Assembly (NCBI RefSeq): GCF_018200035.1
Contig: NZ_CP073581.1
Coordinates: 1,050,501-1,114,500, forward strand
DNA: 64,000 nt
Source: Sulfitobacter albidus
Lineage (GTDB): Bacteria; Pseudomonadota; Alphaproteobacteria; Rhodobacterales; Rhodobacteraceae
Direction of reading: 5' to 3'
Within the stretch, counting starts at the first letter, position 1. Every line of letters starts with the position of its first letter. The position numbers were made by a program, and so were the translations under genes. Positions 35,790 to 44,514 of this stretch are shown here, piece after piece. Under the pieces are notes generated by a model. The model ran no database searches. It saw only the letters and a list, made by a program, of their open reading frames with translations, and was not told the DNA's origin.

Positions 35790-37127
35790 TTATGCGCCGG
35801 GGTTGCACGTGCCCAGATCGCCACCAAAGATGGCGGGATCGTAGGTGACCTGCTCGGCCGGGGTGACTTCGACGATCTCCAGAAGGTCGAACTCGGATTC
35901 GGGGTTCTCTTTCCCTTTCACGACCAGCACGTCCTTGAAGCACTGGTGGTCTGCACCGCGGTACAGGGTCGGGCCGTTGCCCATGCCGTCGAATTCGAAA
36001 TCCTCGAGCGCTTCGCCAACCGCACATGGGTTGAACGAGCCCGCACGCTGGACCGCATCCGCATAGAGCAGCGTCTGCACGTAGCAGGTGTGCGCCGCCT
36101 GGCTGGGGGGGAAGCCGTATTTGGTGCCGAAGGACTGAACGAATGCCTTGGAGCCTTCGTCGGTCAGCGACCAGTGCCAGTTTGTCGAGCCAAAGATGCC
36201 CTTCACGTTGGCGCCCGCACCCTTGGCCATCAGGCGCGAGTAGAGTGGCACGACGATTTCGAACTGCTTGCCGTTGACGATCTTGTCGCGTAGACCGAAC
36301 TGAACCGCGTTGGTCAGCGAGTTCACCATGTTGCCGCCGTAGTGGTTGAGAACCAGAACGTCCGCATCCGACTGAAGCACTGGCGCGATATAGGCCGAGA
36401 AGTCGGTCTGTGTCAGCGGTGTTTTCACCGCGTTGACGGTTTCCCAGCCCATGGCTTCGGTGGAGGTGCGCACGGCTTCCTCGGTGGTGTAGCCCCAGTT
36501 GTAGTCGGCGGTCAGGTGATAGGCCTTGCGGTCCTTGCCGTAGTTGGCGGCGAGGATCGGCGCGAGGGCCGCACCGGACATGTAGGAGTTGAAGAAGTGG
36601 CGGAAGCCGTTGGCCTTCTTGTCCTTGCCGGTGGTGTCGTTGGAGTGGGTCAGACCCGCCATGAAGATCACGCCGGCCTCCTGGCAGAGCGCCTGCACGG
36701 CCACGGCCACACCGGAGGAGGAGCCACCGGTGATCATCACCGCGCCGTCTTTTTCGATCATCGACCGGGCCGAGGCGCGCGCGGCGTCCGATTTGGTCTG
36801 CGTGTCGCCTGTCACATACTCGACCTTCTTGCCGAGGATGCCGGTGCCTTCCAGCGCCTTGGAGGAGAAGGTGGCCATCATGCCGCCGTCGCCGCCGCCG
36901 TTCAGGTGCTCGACTGCAAGCTCATAGGCGCGCAGCTCGTCCGCGCCCTCGTCGGCGTAGGGGCCGGACTGCGGTACGTTGAAACCGAGCGTGACGGTGT
37001 CGCCCTGCGGCGCGTTGGTGAAACCGGCGTGACCGTCGGCGCGCAGATAGGTCGGCAGCGCAAGGCCCGCGCCCGCGATGGCGCCGGTCTGGATCAGGCC
37101 GCGACGGGTCGGATTGAAAACTGACAT
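35790..37127 (-). CDS. Branched-chain amino acid-type periplasmic substrate-binding protein
   Basis: A 445-aa receptor of the adjacent importer. The N-terminus NPTRRGLIQTGAIAGAGLAL is a twin-arginine-like signal. The body has type I periplasmic-binding-protein motifs: LGFNVPQSGPYADEGADELR, SDAARASARSMIEKDGAVMI and GGSSSGVAVAVQALCQEAGV. Ligand identity cannot be read from sequence: similar receptors bind amino acids, amides or urea. It is the first gene of the operon SBP-livH-livM-livG-livF, and a divergent regulator (scfR-like) lies upstream. Confidence 0.9.
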   Translation of the reverse strand: MSVFNPTRRGLIQTGAIAGAGLALPTYLRADGHAGFTNAPQGDTVTLGFNVPQSGPYADEGADELRAYELAVEHLNGGGDGGMMATFSSKALEGTGILGKKVEYVTGDTQTKSDAARASARSMIEKDGAVMITGGSSSGVAVAVQALCQEAGVIFMAGLTHSNDTTGKDKKANGFRHFFNSYMSGAALAPILAANYGKDRKAYHLTADYNWGYTTEEAVRTSTEAMGWETVNAVKTPLTQTDFSAYIAPVLQSDADVLVLNHYGGNMVNSLTNAVQFGLRDKIVNGKQFEIVVPLYSRLMAKGAGANVKGIFGSTNWHWSLTDEGSKAFVQSFGTKYGFPPSQAAHTCYVQTLLYADAVQRAGSFNPCAVGEALEDFEFDGMGNGPTLYRGADHQCFKDVLVVKGKENPESEFDLLEIVEVTPAEQVTYDPAIFGGDLGTCNPGA

Positions 37128-37257
37128 GGATGTCCTCCCAAAAGGTTAAATCGGCGCCACGGCATTCTTTTGTCCGTTGACGCATACACTTTGCGTGTGG
37201 TCGCAGTATTGGCAGCGCGGGGGCATCGGGCAATAAGTGGCTTGATTAAAACGATTT

Positions 37258-37299
37258 GTTTGTAAATATATGTACAGTCAAATTGTGAGGTTTGTAAAT
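37258..37299. promoter_or_regulatory. Paired GTTTGTAAAT direct repeats between the binding-protein gene and the ScfR-type gene
   Basis: GTTTGTAAAT occurs at 37258-37267 and again at 37290-37299, 32 bases apart (about three helical turns), in a notably AT-rich stretch of an otherwise GC-rich region. It may be an operator of the divergent regulator, which by family knowledge often binds TTTGCAAA-like sites; the role is inferred. Confidence 0.4.
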
Positions 37300-37360
37300 T
37301 TCATGTTGTTGCAGTGCAGAAAGCCCCTGAATTGGCGGCGCTTTACCCTCAGGGTTGTGC

Positions 37361-38659
37361 ATGTCCGCTGAGGCGCAGACCGGCAGCCGCATCCGCGAGC
37401 GGCGGGTGATGCAATCGCTCAAACAGGCCGAGCTAGCGCAGCGCATCGGCATTTCACCCAGCTATCTCAACCTGATCGAGCACAACAAGCGCAGAATCGG
37501 CGGCAAGCTGCTGCTGGACATCGCCCGCGCGCTTGAGGTTGAGCCGCACGCCCTTACCGACGGAGCCGAGGCCGCGCTGCTGGGGGCGCTGCACGAGGCG
37601 GCGCTGGCCGTGGGCATCGCGCCGGAGGAGATGGACCGTGTCGAGGTCTTTGCCGGGCGCTTTCCCGGCTGGGCGGAGGCGCTGGCCGCGCAAGGCCGCC
37701 GCATTGCCGATCTGGAGCGCACGGTCGAGACGTTGAGCGACCGCATGGCCCACGATCCGCATCTCGCCGGGCAGATGCACGAGTTGCTCACCACAGCCGC
37801 CGCCGTGCGCTCCACTGCCGAGATCCTCGCGGGGGAGGAAGCGCTGGAGCGCGAATGGCAAAAACGGTTCCACACGAACCTCGATACCGACAGCGCTCGG
37901 TTGGCCGAAAGCGTGCAGTCGCTGGTCGGCTATCTGGAGGATGACCGGGTCAAGGCCGCCCCCGAGGCAGGCACGCCGCAGGCCGAGGTGGAGGCCTATC
38001 TGGCGCAGCGCGCCTATCATCTGCCGGCGCTTGAGGATGGTGCGGGCGACATCGACGCGCTGCTGGAGGCCGCCGATCCACCGCTGAGTGTGACGGCGGC
38101 CTTCATTCTGCGCGGCGTGCTGACCCAGATGGCCAGCGACGCGGCGGCGCTGCCCATGGCGCGCCTGCAAGAAGCATTGACGCAGACGCGCCCCGATCCG
38201 GTGGCGCTGGCGCGCAGGTTGGGCGCGCCGGTGGGCGTGGTGCTGCGCCGCCTTGCCTCGGTCGAGACGCTGGGCGTGGGGCTGGTGGTCTGCGACCGCT
38301 CCGGCACGGTGATCTTTCGCAAATCCGTCGACGGCTTCTCGGTGCCGCAATTCGACAGCTGTTGCCCGCTCTGGCCGCTCTTTGGTGCGCTGGCCGCCCC
38401 CGGCACGGTGCTGCACGAACGCATCGGCCAGCTGGGGCGTGGGCAGGCGGCGTTTGACGCCTACGCCACTGCAGAGCCGCAGGTGGCACCCGCCTATAAC
38501 GCGCCGCCGCTCGCGCGCGGAATTCTGTTGCTGGTGCCTGCCGTGGTCGGGGACACAACGATGCCCCTGCGCACGGTGGGCGCAACCTGCCGGATCTGCC
38601 CCGATGCCACCTGCGGCGCGCGGCGGGTGCCCTCCATTCTCGCCGCCGAGGGGCTTTGA
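37361..38659 (+). CDS. XRE-family regulator with short-chain acyl-CoA sensing domain (ScfR/DUF2083)
   Basis: A 432-aa regulator. The helix-turn-helix at residues ~8-62 (IRERRVMQSLKQAELAQRIG, then ISPSYLNLIEHNKRRIGGKL) is XRE type. The C-terminal ~190 residues carry the DUF2083 pattern, including SVDGFSVPQFDSCCPLWPLF, YNAPPLARGILLLVPAVVGD and the cysteine-rich CRICPDATCGARRVPSIL. This family regulates propionate/glyoxylate-type genes in response to short-chain acyl-CoA. The start ATG 37361 follows CTCAGGGTT. It precedes a transporter-fused histidine kinase system. Confidence 0.88.
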   Translation: MSAEAQTGSRIRERRVMQSLKQAELAQRIGISPSYLNLIEHNKRRIGGKLLLDIARALEVEPHALTDGAEAALLGALHEAALAVGIAPEEMDRVEVFAGRFPGWAEALAAQGRRIADLERTVETLSDRMAHDPHLAGQMHELLTTAAAVRSTAEILAGEEALEREWQKRFHTNLDTDSARLAESVQSLVGYLEDDRVKAAPEAGTPQAEVEAYLAQRAYHLPALEDGAGDIDALLEAADPPLSVTAAFILRGVLTQMASDAAALPMARLQEALTQTRPDPVALARRLGAPVGVVLRRLASVETLGVGLVVCDRSGTVIFRKSVDGFSVPQFDSCCPLWPLFGALAAPGTVLHERIGQLGRGQAAFDAYATAEPQVAPAYNAPPLARGILLLVPAVVGDTTMPLRTVGATCRICPDATCGARRVPSILAAEGL

Positions 38660-38748
38660 CAGCGCGGCGGAACGGGTGCATCCTGCCAAGGCTCCGACAG
38701 CACAAGACGGCATGATCCGCGCGCGGGGCGATAGGGAGGAACGCTGGC

Positions 38749-39126
38749 ATGACCAGACACGTCGTGTTGGTTGAAGACGAGACCAACATCGCGGAGGCGA
38801 TCCGTTTTCTGCTGGGCCGGGAGGGATGGCGCGTGGAGGTGCTGGCCAATGGCACCAACGCCGCGCATGTCATCCGCGACGCGCGCCCGGATCTGGTGAT
38901 GCTGGACGTGATGTTGCCGGGCAAGACCGGCTTTGAAATCCTGGCCGAGCTGCGCGCCGAGGAAAGCATGGCCGATCTGCCGGTGCTGATGCTGACCGCG
39001 CGCGGCCAGACCCGTGACCGTGACATGGCAGAGGCGGCGGGGGTCAGCCGGTTCATGACCAAACCGTTCTCCAATCAGGAAATGCTCGACGCCGTGCGCA
39101 GCCTCGTCCCCGGAGCCGTCGGCTGA
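38749..39126 (+). CDS. Single-domain response regulator
   Basis: A 125-aa CheY-like receiver with no output domain. The acidic pocket (VEDETN) and the phospho-acceptor Asp53 in DLVMLDVMLPGKTGFEIL are present, with Thr in VLMLTARGQTRDRD and Lys in SRFMTKPFSNQEMLDAV. It probably works by protein contact with the kinase encoded two genes later. It shares a TGATG overlap with the following small membrane protein gene. Confidence 0.93.
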   Translation: MTRHVVLVEDETNIAEAIRFLLGREGWRVEVLANGTNAAHVIRDARPDLVMLDVMLPGKTGFEILAELRAEESMADLPVLMLTARGQTRDRDMAEAAGVSRFMTKPFSNQEMLDAVRSLVPGAVG

Positions 39127-39374
39127 TGGGAGAGCAGCCGCTGTTTCTGGAGCGCAAGCGCTACCGCACGCGGCGATTGATGGATGTGGTGCGGGTTGTG
39201 CCCTTTGTCTGCGCGGTGCTCTGGATCATTGTGCCGCTGATGTGGCCGGTCGAGGGGGCGGGCACGACGCTGTCGTCAGCGCTGCGCTACGTGTTTGCGA
39301 TCTGGCTGCTGGCGATCACCGCGTGCTTTGCGCTGTGGCGCCGCACGCGGGAACGGACGGGGCCGCGGGGCTGA
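39126..39374 (+). CDS. Small two-helix membrane protein between response regulator and kinase
   Basis: An 82-aa protein with two predicted membrane helices (VVPFVCAVLWIIVPLMWPVE and LRYVFAIWLLAITACFALWR) and basic ends. It is tightly coupled to both neighbours through TGATG overlaps (39124-39128 and 39372-39376). No function is known to me. The spacing suggests it is an accessory of the transporter-fused kinase. Confidence 0.78.
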   Translation: MGEQPLFLERKRYRTRRLMDVVRVVPFVCAVLWIIVPLMWPVEGAGTTLSSALRYVFAIWLLAITACFALWRRTRERTGPRG

Positions 39375-42079
39375 TGGTCACGCTCAACCAGCTGGTTGCG
39401 GTTTGTCTGGGCTACGTTGTCGTGCTGTTTGCCGTGGCGTTTCTGGCCGAACGCGCGGCGTTGCGCGGGCGCGGTCAATGGCTCTTGCGCTCGCCGCTGG
39501 TCTACACGCTGTCGCTGTCGATCTATTGCACTGGCTGGACCTTTTACGGCGCGGTCGGCTACGCCGCGCGCTCGGGGTTGGAATACGTCACGATCTATCT
39601 GGGCCCCAGCCTTGTGATGATCGGTTGGTGGTGGCTCTTGCGCCGGTTGGTGCGGATCGGGCGGATGCAGCGGGTGACGTCGGTGGCCGATCTGATCTCG
39701 GCCCGCTATGGTAAATCGAACGCGCTGGCGGTGCTGATTACGCTGATGGCGGTGATCGGCGTGACCCCCTATATCGCGTTGCAATTGCAGTCGGTGACGC
39801 TGTCGCTGTCGATATTTGCCGCAGGCGATCCCGGCACCGCGCCCGACAGCGCGCAGGCGGCGCTGTGGATCGCGGCGGGGCTGGCGCTGTTTACCGTTCT
39901 TTTCGGCACCCGCAACCTCAACGTCAACGAGCGTCACCACGGCATCGTCATCGCCGTCGCAGTCGAAGCGGTGGTCAAGCTTGTGGCATTGCTGGCCGTG
40001 GGCGCCTTTGTGGTCTGGGGCGTGGCGGGCGGCGTGAGCGAGACGCTCGCGCGTATCGATGCCTCGCCCATCGGCAGCTGGCAGACCTCGGGCAGCCGCT
40101 GGTCGGCGCTGATCGTGCTGTCGGCCGCGGCCTTCGTCTGCCTGCCCCGCATGTTTCAGGTCATGGTGGTCGAGAATGACGACGAGCGGCATCTGCAATC
40201 TGCCAGCTGGGCCTTCCCGCTTTATCTGATGGCGATGAGCCTGTTTGTCGTACCCATCGCCGTTGTCGGGCTGGGCACGCTGCCCGCGGATGCCAACCCC
40301 GACCTCTATGTGCTGAGCGTGCCGCTGAACGAGGGGCAGAACGGGCTGGCGACGCTGGCGTTTCTGGGAGGATTTTCCTCTGCCACGTCGATGGTGATCG
40401 TGGCGACACTGGCGTTGGCCACGATGATGTCGAACCACGTGGTAATGCCGGTGTGGCTGGCGCTGCGGCAGGGCGGGGCGCAGCAATCGGGCGACGTGCG
40501 CGAGGCGGTGATCCGCGCGCGGCGCCTGTCGATCCTGCTGATTATCGGGCTGGGCTATGTCTATTACCGGGTCTCCGGCGGGTCCGAGGCGCTGGCGGCG
40601 ATTGGCCTGATCTCCTTTGGCGGGGTGGCGCAGTTCCTGCCCGCGCTCCTGGGCGGGATCTTCTGGCGGGGGGCGACGCGCTGGGGCGCGCTGGCCGGGC
40701 TGCTGACGGGTTTCGGGTTGTGGGTCTTCACGATGCTGCTGCCCAGCTTTGGCCCCGGGGCGGTTCTGTCGCAGGGGGTCTTCGATGCGGGGCTCTGGGG
40801 GCTGGGCTGGCTGCGCCCGCAGGCGATGTTCGGGATCGAGGGGCTTGATCCGGTGGTGCACGCGGTGTGGTGGAGCCTCGCACTCAACACGCTGATGTTT
40901 CTGACCGTCTCTGCCTTTACCTTTCCGCATCCGCTGGAGCGGTTGCAGGGTGCGCAGTTTGTCAACGTGATGGAGGCGCAGCCCGGCACGCGCGGCTTGC
41001 CGCGCGCCGCCGCCGGTCAGGCGGAGGATCTGATGATCATGTCGCAGCGGATCCTCGGCGCGCTGGAGGCGCAGCGGTTCTTTGCGCAGGCGGCCACGGC
41101 GCAGGGGCGGCCGGGCAAACTGCCCGATCCGACGATCGACTTCGTGCAATCGCTGGAGCGGGAGCTGGCGGGGGCGGTGGGCGCGGCGACGGCGCATGCG
41201 ATGATCGGCCAGATCGGCGGCGCGCAGATCGTCTCGGTCGAGGATCTGCTGGCGGTGGCCGACGAATCCGCGCAAATCCTTGAATATTCCAACCGGCTGG
41301 AGGCGCAGTCGCGCCAGCTGACGGAAACTGCCGACGAGCTGGGCGAGGCGAACCAGAAGCTGCTGAAACTCAGTCAGCAAAAGGATGGCTTTCTGAGCCA
41401 GATCAGCCACGAGCTGCGCACGCCGATGACCTCGATCCGCGCGTTTTCGGAGATTTTGCGCGACACCTCGGATCTGAGCGACGAAGAGCAGCACCACTAC
41501 GCCAGCATCATCCATACCGAAACGATCCGGCTGACGCGGTTGCTGGATGATCTGCTGGATCTGTCCGTGCTCGAGAACGGTCAGGTCTCTCTCACGCTGC
41601 AGCGCGCGGATCTGCACGACGTTCTCGACAGGGCGGTGATGACGGCGACGGGGGGCGCGCGCCAGTCGATCGACGTGCTCCGCAGCCCCGCGCAGGAGCG
41701 TGTCGATGTGGTCACCGATACCGACCGTCTGGCGCAGGTATTCATCAATCTGATCAGCAACGCTGCGAAATACTGTGACGCGCGTGCACCGTCCCTGCGC
41801 ATCAGCGTGGAGCCCGGACCGCACGACGTCACCGTACGCTTTACCGACAACGGCAGCGGCATCCCGGAGGACGCGCGCGCGCTGGTGTTCGAGAAATTCG
41901 CGCGCCTGGCACAAGGCAGCGGCGCGGGGGACGGTGCGGGCCTTGGCCTCGCCATCTGTCGCGAGATCATGGACCGGCTGGGCGGCGCAATCACCCATGT
42001 CCCCACGGACCAGGGCGCCTGTTTCGAGGTGACGCTGGCCCGCAGCGTGCAAAGCGCGGCGCAGGAGATGCCCGCATAA
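39374..42079 (+). CDS. Sodium:solute symporter-fused sensor histidine kinase
   Basis: A 901-aa hybrid. Residues ~1-510 are a sodium/solute symporter (SSSF/SLC5) module with about 12 to 13 helices (SLSIYCTGWTFYGAVGYAAR, RVTSVADLISARYGKSNALA). After a linker, a coiled region (SRQLTETADELGEANQKLLK) leads to the HisKA domain with its phospho-acceptor His in SQISHELRTPMTSIRAFSEI and to an HATPase with N and G boxes (FINLISNAAKYC, GAGLGLAICREIM). It belongs to the CbrA/CrbS-type proteins that sense uptake substrates. The start ATG 39374 overlaps the stop of the upstream small gene. Partner is the single-domain regulator at 38749. Confidence 0.92.
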   Translation: MVTLNQLVAVCLGYVVVLFAVAFLAERAALRGRGQWLLRSPLVYTLSLSIYCTGWTFYGAVGYAARSGLEYVTIYLGPSLVMIGWWWLLRRLVRIGRMQRVTSVADLISARYGKSNALAVLITLMAVIGVTPYIALQLQSVTLSLSIFAAGDPGTAPDSAQAALWIAAGLALFTVLFGTRNLNVNERHHGIVIAVAVEAVVKLVALLAVGAFVVWGVAGGVSETLARIDASPIGSWQTSGSRWSALIVLSAAAFVCLPRMFQVMVVENDDERHLQSASWAFPLYLMAMSLFVVPIAVVGLGTLPADANPDLYVLSVPLNEGQNGLATLAFLGGFSSATSMVIVATLALATMMSNHVVMPVWLALRQGGAQQSGDVREAVIRARRLSILLIIGLGYVYYRVSGGSEALAAIGLISFGGVAQFLPALLGGIFWRGATRWGALAGLLTGFGLWVFTMLLPSFGPGAVLSQGVFDAGLWGLGWLRPQAMFGIEGLDPVVHAVWWSLALNTLMFLTVSAFTFPHPLERLQGAQFVNVMEAQPGTRGLPRAAAGQAEDLMIMSQRILGALEAQRFFAQAATAQGRPGKLPDPTIDFVQSLERELAGAVGAATAHAMIGQIGGAQIVSVEDLLAVADESAQILEYSNRLEAQSRQLTETADELGEANQKLLKLSQQKDGFLSQISHELRTPMTSIRAFSEILRDTSDLSDEEQHHYASIIHTETIRLTRLLDDLLDLSVLENGQVSLTLQRADLHDVLDRAVMTATGGARQSIDVLRSPAQERVDVVTDTDRLAQVFINLISNAAKYCDARAPSLRISVEPGPHDVTVRFTDNGSGIPEDARALVFEKFARLAQGSGAGDGAGLGLAICREIMDRLGGAITHVPTDQGACFEVTLARSVQSAAQEMPA

Positions 42080-42166
42080 AGGCGCTGGTAACCATTGTGC
42101 TGCTAGACAGCGGGCAATCGCCCCTGGTCACGGGGCCGGTGAACAGGGGCGAGGGGCATTGGACAG

Positions 42167-42730
42167 ATGAGCGTCGGGCAGGTTTCCTCATTGGTGCAGC
42201 GCAAGGCACGCAGCGGGCGCGAAAGCTATGATGCCCGCGCGATGACGCTGGCGCGGGCGCTGCGCCTGACGTTGGCCCGCACGGCCGAGCGGCGGATGGC
42301 CCTGTCGGTGAGCGTGATCGGTCAGACCCGCAGCACGGTGCGCGGCGTTGATGTGGCCGCGGCGCTGGGCGATGATCTGTTGCTTTTGTTACTCGAAGGC
42401 GGGGCAGGGCGCGTCGGTCTTGCCGCGCTGGACGCCGATCTGGCCATGGGCCTTGTGCAGGCGCAGACGACCGGCCGGATCAAGCCAGCGGAGATGAACC
42501 GCCCCTTCACGGCAACCGATGCCGCGCTCTGCGCGCCGTTGGTGGAGGATCTTCTGACCAATGGCGCGCCGCTGCCCGACGACGCGCGCGAAGGTGCATT
42601 GCTGGCGGGCTGGCGGTTCGGCGTGCGGGCCGACGGGCTGCGCACCGCCTGCCTCGCGCTTGATATGCCTGACTACGACGTGCTGACGCTGTCGCTCGAT
42701 CTCGCGGCGGGGGCGGGGCGGGGCGGCTGA
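42167..42730 (+). CDS. FliM/FliN-like protein, N-terminal part
   Basis: A 187-aa frame opening MSVGQVSSLVQRKARSGRES and containing RPFTATDAALCAPLVEDLLT and GWRFGVRADGLRTACLALDM, which resemble the middle domain of FliM-type switch proteins in Rhodobacterales. It stops at a TGATG where the next frame (SpoA domain) begins. A G/C-rich run (42710-42725) just before the stop suggests that a missing base splits a single ~366-aa gene. A true two-gene split with coupling is possible, since TGATG overlaps occur nearby. Confidence 0.6.
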   Translation: MSVGQVSSLVQRKARSGRESYDARAMTLARALRLTLARTAERRMALSVSVIGQTRSTVRGVDVAAALGDDLLLLLLEGGAGRVGLAALDADLAMGLVQAQTTGRIKPAEMNRPFTATDAALCAPLVEDLLTNGAPLPDDAREGALLAGWRFGVRADGLRTACLALDMPDYDVLTLSLDLAAGAGRGG

Positions 42731-43266
42731 TGCTGGTGCTGCCGCCGGTGCGGGGGAACATCCCCGCGCCCGAGGAGGAGACCGCCGAGCCGCCCGTGCC
42801 ACTGCCGCCGGTCACGCTGGGCGATGCGGTCCTCGACGTGCAGGCAGAGCTTGCCATCGTGATCGACGCGCTGACGCTGCCGCTGGGCGATGTGAACGGT
42901 TTTCGGCCCGGCGATGTCGTCCCGCTCTCCATCACGCGGCTTACCGGTGCGATGGTGCTCGACACGCAGGGCCGCACGGTGGCGCGGGGCACGCTGGGGC
43001 AGGTCGACGGCCAGCGTGCCGTGCAGGTGGAACAGCGCAGACGCGGCATGGCCCATCCGATGCGCCGCGCCTCGGACCGGGCCGATCTGGATCTGCCGGA
43101 TGTAAACGCCGCGACGCCTGCGCCGACGACAAAGATTGATGTGTTCGACGGCGGCGAGGAGATGCCGGACATGTCCGATCTGGATCTCGACATCGATCTG
43201 GACGCAGATTTCGCGACGCAGACTGCGACTGGGGCCGCCGAGCCGGCAGATCGGCGGCGCGCATAG
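42730..43266 (+). CDS. FliM/FliN-like SpoA-domain protein, C-terminal part
   Basis: A 178-aa frame. Residues ~25-105 (LGDAVLDVQAELAIVIDALT, LPLGDVNGFRPGDVVPLSIT, LDTQGRTVARGTLGQVDGQR) are an SpoA/FliN-type C-ring domain. A Pro/Glu-rich N-terminus and an Asp-rich C-terminal tail (MSDLDLDIDLDADFATQTAT) flank it. It is joined to the preceding frame by TGATG and likely is the C-terminal half of one protein. No other flagellar genes are near. Confidence 0.65.
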   Translation: MLVLPPVRGNIPAPEEETAEPPVPLPPVTLGDAVLDVQAELAIVIDALTLPLGDVNGFRPGDVVPLSITRLTGAMVLDTQGRTVARGTLGQVDGQRAVQVEQRRRGMAHPMRRASDRADLDLPDVNAATPAPTTKIDVFDGGEEMPDMSDLDLDIDLDADFATQTATGAAEPADRRRA

Positions 43267-43287
43267 GGCTCGTGCCGCGTTTGCTGA

Positions 43288-43719
43288 TTATCCGGCGTCC
43301 GCCTGCGAAAGATAGCCGCGCAACTGCTCCAGATCGTAGCCGGCCTGACGGCCTGCGGTGATGATCTCCTCCGCTGGGCGCGTGCCCGCCTCGCCAAGCG
43401 CCCAGGCGATGCAGGAGCGCGTGCCCGAGGCGCAATAGGCCAGCGTCACCCCGTCCCGCTGTGCCCCCAGCGCGTGGTTCTGCGCGATAACGTCGGGGGT
43501 CATCGTTTGATGGGTGAGGGGCTGCACGGCAAATTCAAGCTCCGCCGCCGCACAGGCGCCGGCGATCGCCTCGGCGCTCAGGGCGGGCGGCACTTCGGCG
43601 TCGGGGCGGTTGCACAGGATGCGGGTGATCCCCGCCTCCTTGAGCGCGGGCAGCATGTCAGGCGCGATTTGCGGCGCCACGAAATAGGTCGGGGTGAGCT
43701 GTCTGATGTCCATGACCAT
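43288..43719 (-). CDS. TIGR01244/DUF442 phosphatase-like protein
   Basis: A 143-aa protein with a dual-specificity-phosphatase-like fold. The P-loop reads VTLAYCASGTRSCIAWALGE, with the Cys-x2-Gly-x-Arg-Ser motif, and the N-terminus MDIRQLTPTYFVAPQIAPDM is typical of the DUF442/BLH family, whose members are linked to sulfide oxidation. The frame opens upstream to 43755; ATG 43719 or 43713 gives the family start. Confidence 0.83.
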   Translation of the reverse strand: MVMDIRQLTPTYFVAPQIAPDMLPALKEAGITRILCNRPDAEVPPALSAEAIAGACAAAELEFAVQPLTHQTMTPDVIAQNHALGAQRDGVTLAYCASGTRSCIAWALGEAGTRPAEEIITAGRQAGYDLEQLRGYLSQADAG

Positions 43720-43779
43720 GGGTGTAGCGCCGGGGCCATATGCTGTCCAGCGCATGCGCGTCGTCAGGTCAGGAAGTCG

Positions 43780-44019
43780 TCAGGTCAGGAAGATGCCCAC
43801 GATCACCACCATCAACCCGATCACGGACAAGAACAGCGCGCCCAGGTTCAGCGGCACCACGCGGCGCAGCTCCGCGCGCAGTTCTTCGTCGGCCATGCCG
43901 CCGCGCTTGGCCCGGCTGACGCGGACAATGCAATAGATCAGCCCCAACAACCCCAAAAGGGAGATGGCGGTCCCGATCCAGATGATCGTGTCGAGGGTGG
44001 GGGCGGCTGCGGTTTCCAT
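43780..44019 (-). CDS. Small membrane protein
   Basis: A 79-aa protein with two hydrophobic helices (TIIWIGTAISLLGLLGLIYC and ALFLSVIGLMVVIVGIFLT) joined by a basic/acidic loop (RAKRGGMADEELRAELRRVV). The function is unknown. It lies upstream of the DUF442 phosphatase gene on the same strand. Start ATG 44019. Confidence 0.7.
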   Translation of the reverse strand: METAAAPTLDTIIWIGTAISLLGLLGLIYCIVRVSRAKRGGMADEELRAELRRVVPLNLGALFLSVIGLMVVIVGIFLT

Positions 44020-44120
44020 GCCGCCCGATTAGTTGAATTCGCCCTCTCTGACAAGGCTTGCCGCCGCCGGGCGCGCGCGGTAGTCACAGCGCTCAACCCG
44101 CCGCGCGACAGGAGCCTGAC

Positions 44121-44405
44121 ATGAGCGATTTCAACACCGACCCCAGCCCAACCGAAACCGCGGGCGATGCCAACTACCGCGTGACCGCCAACGAATTGCG
44201 CCAGTTCGTCGAGCGGATCGAACGGCTGGACGCCGAAAAGAAAGACCTCGCCGAGCAGCAAAAGGAAGTGATGGCCGAAGCCAAATCGCGCGGCTATGAC
44301 ACCAAGGTTTTGCGCAAGGTGATCGCGCTGCGCAAGCGTGAGCCCGACGATATCGCCGAAGAAGAGGCGGTTATGGAGATGTATAAGGAAGCGCTGGGCA
44401 TGTGA
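44121..44405 (+). CDS. gapR: GapR-type nucleoid-associated protein (DUF2312)
   Basis: A 94-aa all-helical protein. TANELRQFVERIERLDAEKK and EQQKEVMAEAKSRGYDTKVL with RKVIALRKREPDDIAEEEAV match the DUF2312 family, whose Caulobacter member GapR binds overtwisted DNA ahead of replication and transcription machinery and is involved in chromosome segregation. ATG 44121 follows AGGAGCCTGAC, a good ribosome binding site. Divergent from the small membrane protein gene. Confidence 0.88.
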   Translation: MSDFNTDPSPTETAGDANYRVTANELRQFVERIERLDAEKKDLAEQQKEVMAEAKSRGYDTKVLRKVIALRKREPDDIAEEEAVMEMYKEALGM

Positions 44406-44514
44406 TCGCCCGCTTGCGGGGCGAAACGCCCTTGCACGCCGGTCACGTGGCCAATAGAAGAGCGCAAATTTGATGCCCCGCGCGCCCCGCGCGGCCCTAC
44501 GCTATGGAGCACAC

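Noticed and set aside
39287..42052. A 921-aa minus-strand open frame across the histidine kinase
   Set aside because: It is the reverse shadow of a GC-rich gene; the product is a His/Arg/Gln-rich string with no domain, while the plus strand encodes a complete symporter-kinase.
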